A stretch of 64,000 bases of DNA from Pratylenchus scribneri (taxonomy: Eukaryota > Nematoda > Chromadorea > Rhabditida > Pratylenchidae), in NCBI GenBank assembly GCA_030063045.1, contig JAQSEB010000006.1, forward strand, positions 62,001 to 126,000. Direction: 5' to 3'. Under the pieces are notes generated by a model. The model made no database searches. It saw only the letters and a list, made by a program, of their open reading frames with translations, and was not told the DNA's origin. Of the stretch, positions 45,862-55,467 are shown in pieces. A program made the translations under genes and the position numbers. Numbering within the stretch: position 1 is the first letter of the stretch; each line of letters begins with the position of its first letter.

Positions 45862-45989
45862 TTAAGCAAATTAAAACAATGGATAGAAAATGACTGACTA
45901 TAATGAAATTGAAACATTGAGAAAACTAAAACATAAAAATATGTTTGGATGGAAAAACAAATGTTTGAGTATGGAACTGTTGAGAATGA

Positions 45990-47250
45990 AAGTTAAAAAG
46001 CCGGGAATGGTCGAGAATGAAGGGTAAAAAGTCGAGAATGAAGGGTAAAAAGTCGGGAATGGTCGAGAATGAAGGGTAAAAAGCCGGGAATGGTCGAGAA
46101 TGAAGGGTAAAAAGTCGAAAATGAAGGGTAAAAAGCCGTGAATGGTCGAGAATGAAGGGTAAAAAGCCGTGAATTGTCGAGAATGAATGGTAAAAAGCCG
46201 GGAATGGTCGAGAATGAAGGGTAAAAAGCCGGGAATGGTCGAGAATGAAGGGTAAAAAGTCGAGAATGAAGGGTAAAAAGTCGAGAATGAAGGGTAAAAA
46301 GCTGGGAATGGTCGAGAATGAAGGGAAAAAGTTGGGAATGGTCGAGAATGAAAGATAAAAAGCCGGGAATGGTCGAGAATGAAGGGTAAAAAGCTGGGAA
46401 TGGCCGAGAATGAAGGGTAAAAAGCGGAGAATGGTCGAGAATGAAGGTTATAAAGCTGGGAATAGTCGAGAATGAAAGATAAAAAGCGGGGAATGGTCGA
46501 GAATGAAAGGTAAAAAGCGGGGAATAGTCGAGAATGAAGGGTATGAAGCCGGGAATAGTCTGAGAATAGTCGAGAATGAAAGATAAAAAGCGGGGAATGG
46601 TCGAGAATGAAAGGTAAAAAGCGGAGAATGGTCGAGAATGAAGGGTAAAAAGCCAGGAATAGTCGAGAATGAAGAGTAAAAAGCCGGGAATAGTTGAGAA
46701 TGAAGGGTAAAAGGCCAGGAATAGTCGAGAATGAATGGTAAAAGGCCAGGAATAGTCGAGAATGAAGGGTAAAAAGCCGGGAATAATCGAGAATGAAGGG
46801 TAAAAAGCCAGGAATAGTCGAGAATGAAGGGTAAAAAGTCGAGAATGAAGGGTAAAAAGCCGCGAATGGACGAGAATGAAGTATAGAAAGCCGGGAATGG
46901 TCGAGAATGGAGCATAGAAAGCCGGGAATGGTCGAGAATGGAGCATAGAAAGCCGGGAATGGTCGAGAATGGAGCATAGAAAGCCGGGAATGGTCGAGAA
47001 TGGAGCATAGAAAGCCGCGAATGGACGAGAATGAAGTATAGAAAGCCGGGAATGTTCGAGAATGGAGCATAGAAAGCCGGGAATGGTCAAGAATGGAGCA
47101 TAGAAAGCCGGGAATAGTCGAGAATGAAGGCTATAAAGCCGGGAATGATCGAGAATTAAGGCTAAAAAGCCGCGATTGGACGAGAATGAAGTATAAAAAG
47201 CCGGGAATAGTCGAGAATGAAGCATAGAAAGCCGGGAATAGTCGAAAATG
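45990..47250. repeat. 31-bp minisatellite, about 40 copies
   Basis: The unit is GGGAATGGTCGAGAATGAAG followed by GGTAAAAAGCC. Variants (GGTAAAAAG, AGATAAAAAG, AGCATAGAAAG) are grouped in blocks. 31 is not a multiple of three and the minus strand has no stops in any frame, so two overlapping ORFs of 390 and 410 codons appear. They are repeat artefacts unless expression is shown. Confidence 0.96.
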
Positions 47251-47369
47251 TTGGATGAATTAATAGAAAATTAATGAATGAGTGAAGAATTTGCACTTTT
47301 ATTCCATTTACAGAGAACTGGAAAATGAATTCTCAAGCTTTCAATCATTTTTATTTTATAAAATTTTAG

Positions 47370-47408
47370 CGAGCGTTGGGATGCCGCGAAGCGGCATCCC
47401 AACGCTCG
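47370..47408. repeat. Perfect GC-rich mini-hairpin Q, copy 1
   Basis: A perfect 18-bp stem CGAGCGTTGGGATGCCGC with a GAA loop. An identical 39-nt copy lies at 49780-49818. Confidence 0.95.
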
Positions 47409-47424
47409 TCCTATATATTAAACG

Positions 47425-47600
47425 GGCCATCTGTGTTCGTTTTTCAATTAAGGGCGTTTAAATTTTTTCTGGCGTTTTGTATTTTTTTTACTTTTTTGGA
47501 TTTTTTGTCCAATATAAAGAAAATAGTTATAGAATTAGAGAACAAAATTTAAAATAGTTAAAGTATAAAGAAATAAAGCAAAATAAATATTTTTAGAATG
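47425..47600. repeat. Duplicated AT-rich segment, copy 2
   Basis: Second copy of 45370-45545 (CTGTGTTCGT, GGCGTTTTGTATTTTTTT, GGATTTTTTGTCCAATAT). It lies between hairpins Q1 and P3. Confidence 0.7.
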
Positions 47601-47772
47601 AAAAAAAAACATTTAAATTGATTATGGAAAATAATGTGGATATGTGTGAATTATTGAAAAAATTAAAAAAATTATGTCGATATGATAAATGAGTCTGTAA
47701 GAAATTATTTAATGAGAAAGAATAAGGATGGGTGAATGCCTAATTTAGTTTAAAATAAAATTTTGAACCAAT

Positions 47773-47813
47773 GGGAGCGGCCGGGAGCCGCGCAGCGGCG
47801 ACCGGGCGCTCCC
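47773..47813. repeat. GC-rich mini-hairpin P, copy 3
   Basis: Same sequence as P copy 1 (45571-45610), followed by CTTAAGC. It lies about 600 bp upstream of the orphan gene. Confidence 0.85.
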
Positions 47814-48415
47814 TTAAGCTTGAAAAGCTGAAAAGTGATGATTGATGAATGAGAGAATGAATAATTGGGAAGATGAGAAGAGATGATTAGGTAGTAATTT
47901 AAAATATGCGGCATAGGAGGAATAAATTGGAAAATGCCGAAAATTTATTTTTTTAATATAAAATTCTTTACAATTTTGTTTTTCTGATTTTTAAAATTTT
48001 TCTTTATATATATTTTGTATTTTCTATCTTTATTTTGTACTATCCTGTTTCAAAAGGCCTCCACCTCCAGTGACAACAATGACAACAACTATCCGACTTT
48101 TATTAAACAAACAAGTGAAATTTTGAAGAATAATGGCTTTGTTTGTTGTTTTGCAGCACAATCCAACTTCCTTTAATTCCACCCACTCTCTTTGCTTGCA
48201 ATGATGAAATTAGAAGGGGTCATTGTTATATTCAGTTTCCAATACTTTGCACCAGTCGGCAAATTCAATCAAATACTTCAATTTTTGCCTAGGAAATGAA
48301 TTCCTTTTTTTACATTCTCTATAAATTTTATAAAATTACATCAATCCTTGCCTTCAACAAATTTTCCCAATTTATTTCTTTTATAGAAAATTTTGATATT
48401 GTTTCATCCTAATTT
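47814..48415. other. Upstream region of the orphan gene
   Basis: AT-rich with no recognised feature, except a good acceptor (TTTCTTTTATAG, ending at 48386) shortly before the ATG. This could serve a trans-spliced leader or an untranslated exon. Confidence 0.35.
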
Positions 48416-49382
48416 ATGGATTCAACATTTACCTCACCATCATCATCAACCCCAGCAAATCCAAAAATCCGAAAAACGGATGCAGAAAGAATGCGCGAAA
48501 TAAGAAGCAAAGAAACAAAGGAGGAGCGAGAAAAACGGCAAAAGAAAAGTAATAAAAATTAAATTTAAACTTTTCAAAAATATTTTAGATGCAAGTTTGC
48601 AAAAAATAAGATGGGATGAACGTAAAGAAATGCCGGCTCCCCTATATTATGCTGCATATGGTCACGGTGAAAAGCACAAACGATTCGAGATGATTTTGCG
48701 CGAAAAGCCCGATTGGAAAGAATTTGTGCAATGCGGCTATTTCACTGACCTCACCGATAAATTGATGGCTATGGATATCGAAAAATACAAGAAAATTTGG
48801 CAGTTTGCCAAGAAAGAAGCAAATTTTCTTGACGCTTTTCTTCATTTGAAGAGGTCATTCAAATTGGAAGGAATTGATGAAAAATATGACAAGGCAAAAT
48901 TGAGAAGCTGGAGCCTCGCCGAATTCAAATCTTGGGCAAACAATTTTATTGAAGCAAAAGAGAAGAAAGATTTTTTCCCAGTAACTTTGATGGATTTATC
49001 AGGGTTGGAAGGCTTTTATGAAGGTTTTTAAAAGAACATTATTCTAAATTTATTATAATTTTCAGTAACTATCCGGGTCAAAGCTGTTAACAAATCCAAT
49101 TATCTTCGAAATGTTCATCATTCTGAATTCTTGGTTTCAGATGGAGCATGCAAAGTTAATTTTCTAATTTTAAAATTAAAATGCAAAGATTTAAAGGCCA
49201 TTGTCATTATGCCTCTGGAAATTGTGATGGATATTGGTCAGGAATATAGCATAATGAAATGTGACGTTTTTTGGAACGGTAGATAAATAGAATTATTGTA
49301 TTTTGCATTCTTTTCAGAAGAAGGCTGCCTTTTTGTGCATCTGTATGCTCCATTATATATCGAAAAGCGTCTACAAAGATAG
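48416..49382 (+). CDS. Orphan protein, basic N-terminus and possible OB-fold-like C-terminus
   Basis: Family not recognised. Four exons (48416-48548, 48589-49023, 49066-49278, 49318-49382) join in phase into 281 aa. Residues 1-45 are Ser/Pro-rich and then highly charged (RMREIRSKETKEEREKRQKK), as in a nuclear or nucleic-acid-binding segment. The middle is helical (EKYKKIWQFAKKEANFLDAF, RSWSLAEFKSWANNFIEAKE). The last third alternates beta-type stretches (VTIRVKAVNKSNYLRNVHHS, FLVSDGACKVNFLILKLK, IVIMPLEIVMDIGQEYSIMK), which by order and spacing could be an OB fold; this is inference. After the stop another frame stays open with a coding-like acidic tail (IEIVDIDEMDFPKDEVQ, then NINAMEIDE to 49477), so a one-base indel or an unseen splice may have cut the C-terminus. 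GC hairpins lie on both sides. Confidence 0.7.
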
Positions 49383-49884
49383 AAATTGTGGACATTGATG
49401 AGATGGATTTCCCAAAGGATGAAGTGCAATCTGATGAAATCGACAGCAATATCAATGCTATGGAGATTGATGAATGATGAATGGATGATGGGTAAAGAAG
49501 GATCCAAATAATTTTATGGATGATGGATTGATATGAATAAATATTTTCATGAAAATGATTTTTTTAGTATTAGATAATAAATGAAATTGATTTAAATGGA
49601 GGCAAACTTTTTAATACTGGAAATCAATAATTATATTGTTGAAAATTAATAAGCAATAAATGTGTAGAATGGATGCGAATCGAATTAGAATAAATAAGGA
49701 TTAAAAGCATTGGAAAAAATGATGAAGATGACGCGAGTTGAATTTATGATTTCCAGTTTTTCAATTTTAAAATCATTAGCGAGCGTTGGGATGCCGCGAA
49801 GCGGCATCCCAACGCTCGTTTTTATTATAAGACAAAAATTTATTTTTTTTTATTCAAATGTGAATAAGAATCGTCTCAATTTAT
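49383..49884. other. Spacer with hairpin Q, copy 2
   Basis: Includes the possible extra tail of the orphan gene (49383-49477) and the perfect hairpin at 49780-49818. No other gene is visible. Two tail-to-tail genes end on either side. Confidence 0.5.
49780..49818. repeat. Perfect GC-rich mini-hairpin Q, copy 2
   Basis: Base-for-base identical to 47370-47408 and again preceded by TTAG. The rest of the flanks differ. Confidence 0.95.
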
Positions 49885-51504
49885 TCAGAGTTCATCAAGA
49901 ATGTTTTTCGCATGCACATTTGGGTCCGTTTGATTGTCAATATATGTATATGTAATATTCGCCTTCAAATTTACTTTGGCAGTTCCCTCCATCACATTGA
50001 TTTTCACATTGAATTCGTATTCTTCCTTGATGATATTGATGAATAAGTTGAATGCGATTGAGAGCAGAGTTTTTTTCTTTGAATCTCCCTGGAAAGAAAT
50101 AATAATCTTGAATGAGCACAAACATTTTGATCGTGAATGCTTTTTGCCGAATAAATCAGTTTCTTTTATTGAAAGTTTTATAACTTGCTGATTTTTGATC
50201 CTAAGCCCACAAACCATTTAGCTTTGTAGAGCCCATCGAGACGCGTCGATTGATATAGCTTGTCGAGGTCTGGTTCAAAATTATGAGTTATAAAGTATAA
50301 ACGAAAAACCAAAAACGGTTTAAACGGTTTAATAGCTTGAATTTTGGACAAACCCTCAAAAACCAAAAACGGTTTAAACGGTTTAATAGCTTGAATTTTG
50401 GACAAACCCTCAAAAACCAAAAACGGTTTAAACGGTTTAATAGCTTGAATTTTGGACAAACCCCAAAAAACTATATATCAATCGACGCGTCTCAATGGGC
50501 TCTACAAAAAGGCTAAATGGTTTGTGGGTTTAGGATCAAATACCAGCAAGCTATTAAACTTTCGGCAAAGGAAATCGATTTATTCGGCAAAAAGCACTTA
50601 TTCGTTCGGACCGTAATTTCTCTATTAGAAAGAAGCCCCGGGGCTTATAAATTGCAGAGATCCTTCAAGAGGGGGAGGGGGGCTTCTACTAGAGAATTTT
50701 ACGATACTTTGATAGAGAATTTTACCTTGGGACATCGATCCAAAATCAACAAATTTAGCTCCTTATTTTGAATATTATCGTCGGATACTTCGCCGGACAT
50801 ACTGAATATTCCATTGCCATCGGTTAAAGAATAGTTCAAAAATGTATCTGTATCAAATTTATTATTGGGAAATATTTAGAATGCCGAATAGAATGCTGAA
50901 AATGCCGAATAAAGTTTTAAATGGTTATAACTGTTTAGTGGTTTGTCCTAAATCCCCAAACCCTGTACCCAATCGATAGATCTCGACGAGACGCATCATT
51001 TGATAATGATTTGGCTTGGGTTTAACCAATTTTTAAAAAGTTTTGAACTGAAAAGGAAAAGATTGTTTAAACGGTTTAACACCTTCATTTTTTGGCCGAA
51101 ACTCGGTAAATTATATACCATTCTATGCATCTCGTCGAGATCTATCGATTGGGTATAGGGTTTCGGGGTATCGGATTAAACCACTAAACAGTTATAACCT
51201 TTTAAAAATTTATTCGGTATTTTCAGCATTCTATTCGGCATTTTCAGTAATTTATTCGGTAAATTAAATGATATCCTTTATTATTTTTTTTTTAATTTTT
51301 ATGAAAGAATATGCGCTTACGCGATTGATCTGCATTATCCTTTAGCCATAATTCCACTCTATCTTCCATCATTGGTGCATTTTCATGGCAATATATGGTG
51401 CCAGAAACAGTGAGTTTGGTGGCAGCGATGATGGAATAAACAAAAAGGAAACAAAAAATTGTTGAATAAAACAAAAAATGAAGGCAAATTTGAGAAGGGG
51501 CCAT
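49885..51504 (-). CDS. Transthyretin-like (TTL/TTR family) secreted protein
   Basis: Nematode transthyretin-like proteins are small secreted beta-sandwich proteins of mostly unknown role. Exons 51504-51321, 50847-50726 and 50088-49885 join in phase into 169 aa. Residues 1-30 form a signal peptide (HFLFYSTIFCFLFVYSIIAA). The TTL start follows: TKLTVSGTIYCHENAP, then EDRVELWLKDNADQS, matching the family 'V.V.G.L.C...P....V.L...D'. Exon 2 continues HTFLNYSLTDGNGIFSMSGE ('T...G.F...G') up to LNLLILDRCPK. Exon 3 (EYEFNVKINVMEGTAKVNLK, ending NILDEL) does not show the usual TTL C-terminus with its second Cys, so it is less certain. A family B element with a 57-bp tandem expansion fills intron 2. 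Confidence 0.75.
50200..50545. repeat. Family B element with 57-bp tandem expansion (TTL intron 2)
   Basis: Outer arms CGAGACGCGTCGATTGATAT and CAATCGACGCGTCTCAATGG enclose three exact units of about 57 bp (AAACGGTTTAAACGGTTTAA, then TAGCTTGAATTTTGGACAAA). Confidence 0.88.
50935..51200. repeat. Family B foldback element (TTL intron 1)
   Basis: Arms GGTTTGTCCTAAATCCCCAA / CGATAGATCTCGACGAGACG and the inverse at 51120-51190. Confidence 0.85.
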
Positions 51505-51970
51505 TTTTTAATGAGGAAATTTGATACTAAATTAATTTCAACAAAAATTGTCGAAACTATCGACTATCGATTCTTGCCAAACATTGGGAGAAGCTTGTAT
51601 GGGGGACCTTTCCTTTCCGATTTGCCTCATTTTGGTCCTTCGACCCCATTATTCACCGCCGCCACTTTGGCCATGAATTCCCTTTTGCATTTGGGAGTGA
51701 TTGGGCGCTTTGAATCATTTGCCTATCCACAATTCCTACTCAACCAGTGGCCATCCTACCTTATACAAAAATTGTCACAATTTTGCTCAGAAACCAACAG
51801 AAAATTTACAGTCGATTGAGTCCAAATTTTATTAGCAAATAAATATTCTTTTATTCAATTTAAATATAATTAAATGAATTGGCACGCGCCTTCTTTTCAA
51901 TTGTTCGTGCATTGCCTGTGGGCTGTGGGCGCAACATCACTTTCCGCCGCGATCAAATATATGCTACAGC
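51505..51970. other. Intergenic region with a 113-codon ORF and dispersed segment copy 2
   Basis: A plus-strand ORF at 51478-51819 (FLPNIGRSLYGGPFLSDLPH) has no recognised domain. 51810-51962 is a copy of the 45130-45295 segment. On the minus strand it reads MLRPQPTGNARTIEKKARAN then SFNYI-stop, followed by AATAAA. Confidence 0.4.
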
Positions 51971-51974
51971 GAAT

Positions 51975-52995
51975 ATTGGAAATTAGAGAATTCCGGAATT
52001 AGTTAGGCATTTGGGGCCAGCTAATTTTGGAAATCTCGGCTTCTAGGCATCGTATACAGACTCGAGAGTGGGCTCATTCGAATCGCCATGGTCGATTTAC
52101 TATATGAAATTTCAATTACAGACCATTCCCTTAAACTCTCATCAGCCACAGCCCTAGCTCTAACCCTAGAATCCATGCCGGCCCTATCATGACTAGAGAT
52201 CGGATCGAGACGAGATCTCGACCGAGATTTTCCGAGATCTCGTCTCGAAAAGTATCGAGATCTCGGATTCGAGATCTCGCTCGAATTTTTTTTGGGATTT
52301 TATCGAGATTTTTCGAGATCTCGAACCCGAGACCGAGATCTCGCTCGAACTTTTCTCAGAAATATCTAGAAAAAAAAATCTCGAACGAAAAAATTTTGGT
52401 TCACATTTTTCGCTGCGCGGTCATTTTTGGCATAAATTTTTCGCTGCGCGGCCATTTTTTTGTTTGATTTTTCATGTTAGTGTAATTTAAAGCTTTTATT
52501 TGTATATTTTTCAACCCAAATTTCTAAACACATCAAATTACAAGTCGAATAAAATATTAAAATTTTTTATTCCTTCTTAATTTTAAGCGTGTTGGGTTCT
52601 TTTGCTAGGATATTGGATGCGAATGTCAAGCTTTTTACATTTTGGAGATGGCACCTTTGAATTTAATTTATTTTTGATTCATTACAAAAAAAAATTCGGA
52701 AAAAAAATGTTGAAAATTAATTTTTAAAAATTTGTAATCTCGATCTCGAACATTTTTAGTTCGAGATTTTTCGAGATCTCGATATCGAGATCTCGCTCGA
52801 TGACCCGCGCCGATCTCTAATCATGACCCTACCCTAACCCTAGCCCCTAAATCGGTTTGTAATTGAAATTTCATATAATAAATTTACCATGGCGATTCGA
52901 ATGAGCTCTCGAGTCTGTATACGATGCCTAGAAGCCGAGATTTCCAAAATTAGCTAAACCCAATTGCCTAGCGAATTTCGGAATTAGCTAATTTC
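51975..52995. repeat. Large foldback element interrupted by a hAT-like insertion
   Basis: The left arm (51985-52120) contains TTTTGGAAATCTCGGCTTCT and AGGCATCGTATACAGACTCG. The right arm (52855-52985) is its inverse (CGAGTCTGTATACGATGCCT). The centre includes TAACCCTAG words and is split by the element at 52194-52819. Confidence 0.88.
52194..52819. mobile_element. hAT-like element filled with GAGATCTCGA repeats
   Basis: Termini TAGAGATCGG and CCGATCTCTA are perfect inverted repeats flanked by a perfect 8-bp duplication ATCATGAC (52186-52193 and 52820-52827). Both ends are filled with the palindromic word CGAGATCTCG. The 300-bp middle is unique AT-rich sequence with no transposase. It sits inside the foldback element 51975-52995. 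Confidence 0.93.
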
Positions 52996-53252
52996 CAATA
53001 TTATAATATAATTGCAATGAGAATAACAATTAATAAAAATATTAAATGAATTAAATTTTTTTTGAAATATTTGATAATTGCATAAATTCCTCTTTTCCAT
53101 TTTCAAATTTCCATTTATAGTTTATACTTTCTGAAATGTGAATATTGGATTATAAAAATAAAAATAATATTAGAACATGGGAGAGGGGAGTCGGGGTGTG
53201 GTCAAAGATTATTTTATTTTCTTCATTCACATTTCTTCACCAATATTCCTCC

Positions 53253-54849
53253 TCATGGCTCACGTCCGCATACCGAAAAATCGGGATTCTCGGAAGTGTC
53301 ACCAGGCTAAATGAATAAGAGGATTAAAATTTCTATTAAAAATATTTGCACATTCTTAGCTTTAATTTTTTCATAAATTTTTTTTACCTTATACCAAAAG
53401 CAATGGGGCACTTGATGGCAGGTTGCGGCGGTACGACGGTTTAAACAATCATATGGCGTGCCATGGCATAAATCTGATTCAGCCTTTTAAAAATTTTAAT
53501 GATTTATTATTATGAGCATTTAAATCCAGAAAATCAATCTTATATATCTTAAATAATCAAGTCCAAGATTATTTAATGTTATCGCCAGAGCTGGGTCCGA
53601 CTCCGACTCCGGCTCCGACTCCGACTCCAACTCCGACTCCGCTCCGGAGCTGGAGTCGGAGCTGGAGTCAAAATTTTCAAAGGTCGGAGTTGGGAGTCGG
53701 AGTCCAAAATTTAGAGCGACTCCGGACTCCGGATTTTTATTTAAAAAATTGTATTTTTTACCGAATTTTTAAAAAAATTTCCCTTTTCAATTTTTTAAAA
53801 TTAAATTTTTTTTTGGTTTATTTTGACTAAAATTGAAATTTTTGTACCAAAATTATATCATTTTCGGAAATAGATGTTAATTTTACACAAAAATGTCCGC
53901 CAAATCGAAATTACTTAAAAAAATTTCTTTGGAGTCAAACTCCGGAGTCGGAGTCGAATTTTAAAACGACTCCCGAGTTGGAGTCGGAGTCAAAAATTGG
54001 AAAACCCGGAATCCGGAATCGGAGCTAAATTTTTGAAAGGTCGGAGTCCGGAGTCGGAGTCAAGATTTATGAAAAGCACAGCTCTGGCTTATATCCGAAC
54101 TTAATTCCATCAAAAAAATTTAAAAAATTGGAATTTTAAATGGATAGTAATTAATTTATCGAATAAGTTATTGAAAATGCCGAATAAAGTAATTACAATA
54201 GATTTTAACGGTTTAGCGGTTTGTCCTGGACCTCCAAACCTTATAGTCAATCGATAGATCTCGTCGAGACGCATCGATTGGTACATATTTTTGCCATGGT
54301 TTGATCAAAATTAAAGGTTTTAAACCACTTAAACCATCTTTTGGTTTTTGGTTCAAAACTACTTTAAAATTGGTTAAACCCAAGCCAAATATATACCATT
54401 CGATGCGCCTTGACGAGATCTATCGATTAGGTATAGGGTTTGGGGGTCTAGGACAAACCGCTAAACCGTTAAAATCTATTATTATTACTTTATTCGGCAT
54501 TTTCAATAATTCCCAATTTTAAATAAATAAATTGAATATTTTTAAGTCTTATTCCCAATATTCAATACACATCACATACATAGCAAAATGGACGGCGACA
54601 GCAATAAACTTGGAAGTTAGGGCAAAAATGGCCGCCAATATTTGGCTCACTCCATCGGCACATTCCATTCACCCATTCGCACCAAGGGGGAAAAGGTTCA
54701 AAGGGGATTTTTGGCTTCAAGCAACTGGTCTTGTCCCCAAATGAGGGACAATTTGCCGGAATATGCACAATTGGATTTTGTTGTGCCAACAAACAAATGG
54801 GAGCGGCGGCGGCCATTAACGAAAATAAAAAGAACGGAAGGATTGTCAT
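53253..54849 (-). CDS. Small cysteine-rich secreted protein
   Basis: Family not recognised. Exons 54849-54580, 53483-53388 and 53306-53253 join in phase 0 into 139 aa. The first 22 residues are a clear signal peptide (MTILPFFLFSLMAAAAPICL). The mature part has two similar Cys modules: NCPSFGDKTSCLKP...PPWCEWVNGMCRW in exon 1, and LCHGTPYDCLNRRTAATCHQ then VPHCFWYK in exon 2. A CPNFQVYCCRRPFCY block lies between and SVCGREP ends the protein. About 15 cysteines suggest a disulfide-rich extracellular protein. Nothing in the sequence fixes its role, and a secreted effector or cuticle/venom-like role would be speculation. Intron 1 contains a hAT-like element and a family B element. Confidence 0.7.
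53586..54086. mobile_element. hAT-like element filled with GACTCC/GGAGTC repeats
   Basis: Termini CAGAGCTG and CAGCTCTG (extended GCCAGAGCTG / CAGCTCTGGC) bound 501 bp. Both ends are arrays of CCGACTCCGACTCC and its complement, and the centre is unique. No clean 8-bp duplication is visible (GTTATCGC against GCTTATAT). It is inside intron 1 of the cysteine-rich gene. Confidence 0.78.
54180..54490. repeat. Family B foldback element
   Basis: Arms AGATCTCGTCGAGACGCATC and GATGCGCCTTGACGAGATCT, in intron 1 of the cysteine-rich gene. Confidence 0.85.
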
Positions 54850-55467
54850 TTTTTTAAAGGGAATATTATTGGCTTATTGAAGGAAGAGGAGAGAATTATA
54901 TGGGAATGAGGAAGACACGAATTGGTATTTATTTAAAATAAAATATATTGAATTTAAATAATTTTTTAAAAGATTTTTTCTATTTTAATATGGCTATTTA
55001 TTTAAAAAAAATGAATTAAAATGGAATAATTTTATATTTTTTAAAAAGCTTTTCTATTTTAAGATTTTTTATTATGTTTTATGAATAATTTTTCAATAAA
55101 TATTTAAAATTGGATTACATTAGTGGGATAATATTTTATTTAAAAATATTTATTAGAGTTTTCCTAAATTAGTAATAAAATTTAATTACAATTGAGGTAC
55201 AATCCAAAAATTATAAAATCGAATGAAATATAAGGGAAATATTTAATTTTGCAAATAAATTATTGAAAATGGCAAATAGATTTTCTGTTTTTGGTTTATA
55301 ACTTGGCCATAACTAACTAAGGGTTTAGGGCTAGGGTTAGGTTTAAAGCAGGCGTGGGTTAGGGGCTATGGGTTTAAGGGGCAAAAATAAAATAAATAAA
55401 TTTTTATTCAATTTAAATATAATCAAATGAATTGTACGCCTTTCGCCTTCCATTTTTTTTTGTTGAA
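54850..55467. other. AT-rich intergenic region
   Basis: No gene. Contains the 3' flank of the zinc-ribbon gene with AATAAA on the minus strand near 55395-55405. That flank shares TTCAATTTAAATATAATCAAA with the dispersed segment at 45130 and 51810. Confidence 0.5.

Noticed and set aside
45571..47813. Rho-independent terminators or bacterial contamination because of GC-rich hairpins
   Set aside because: The neighbouring gene has four exons with consensus introns, and the hairpins lack T-tracts with terminator spacing. They look like repeated elements in nuclear DNA.
52300..52900. Telomere-like TAACCCTAG words as an internal telomere
   Set aside because: Only a few irregular words near the centre of a foldback element, and not an array of nematode TTAGGC repeats.
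53586..54086. 8-bp target duplication for the GACTCC-filled element
   Set aside because: The flanks GTTATCGC and GCTTATAT do not match. Called as an element only from its terminal inverted repeats.
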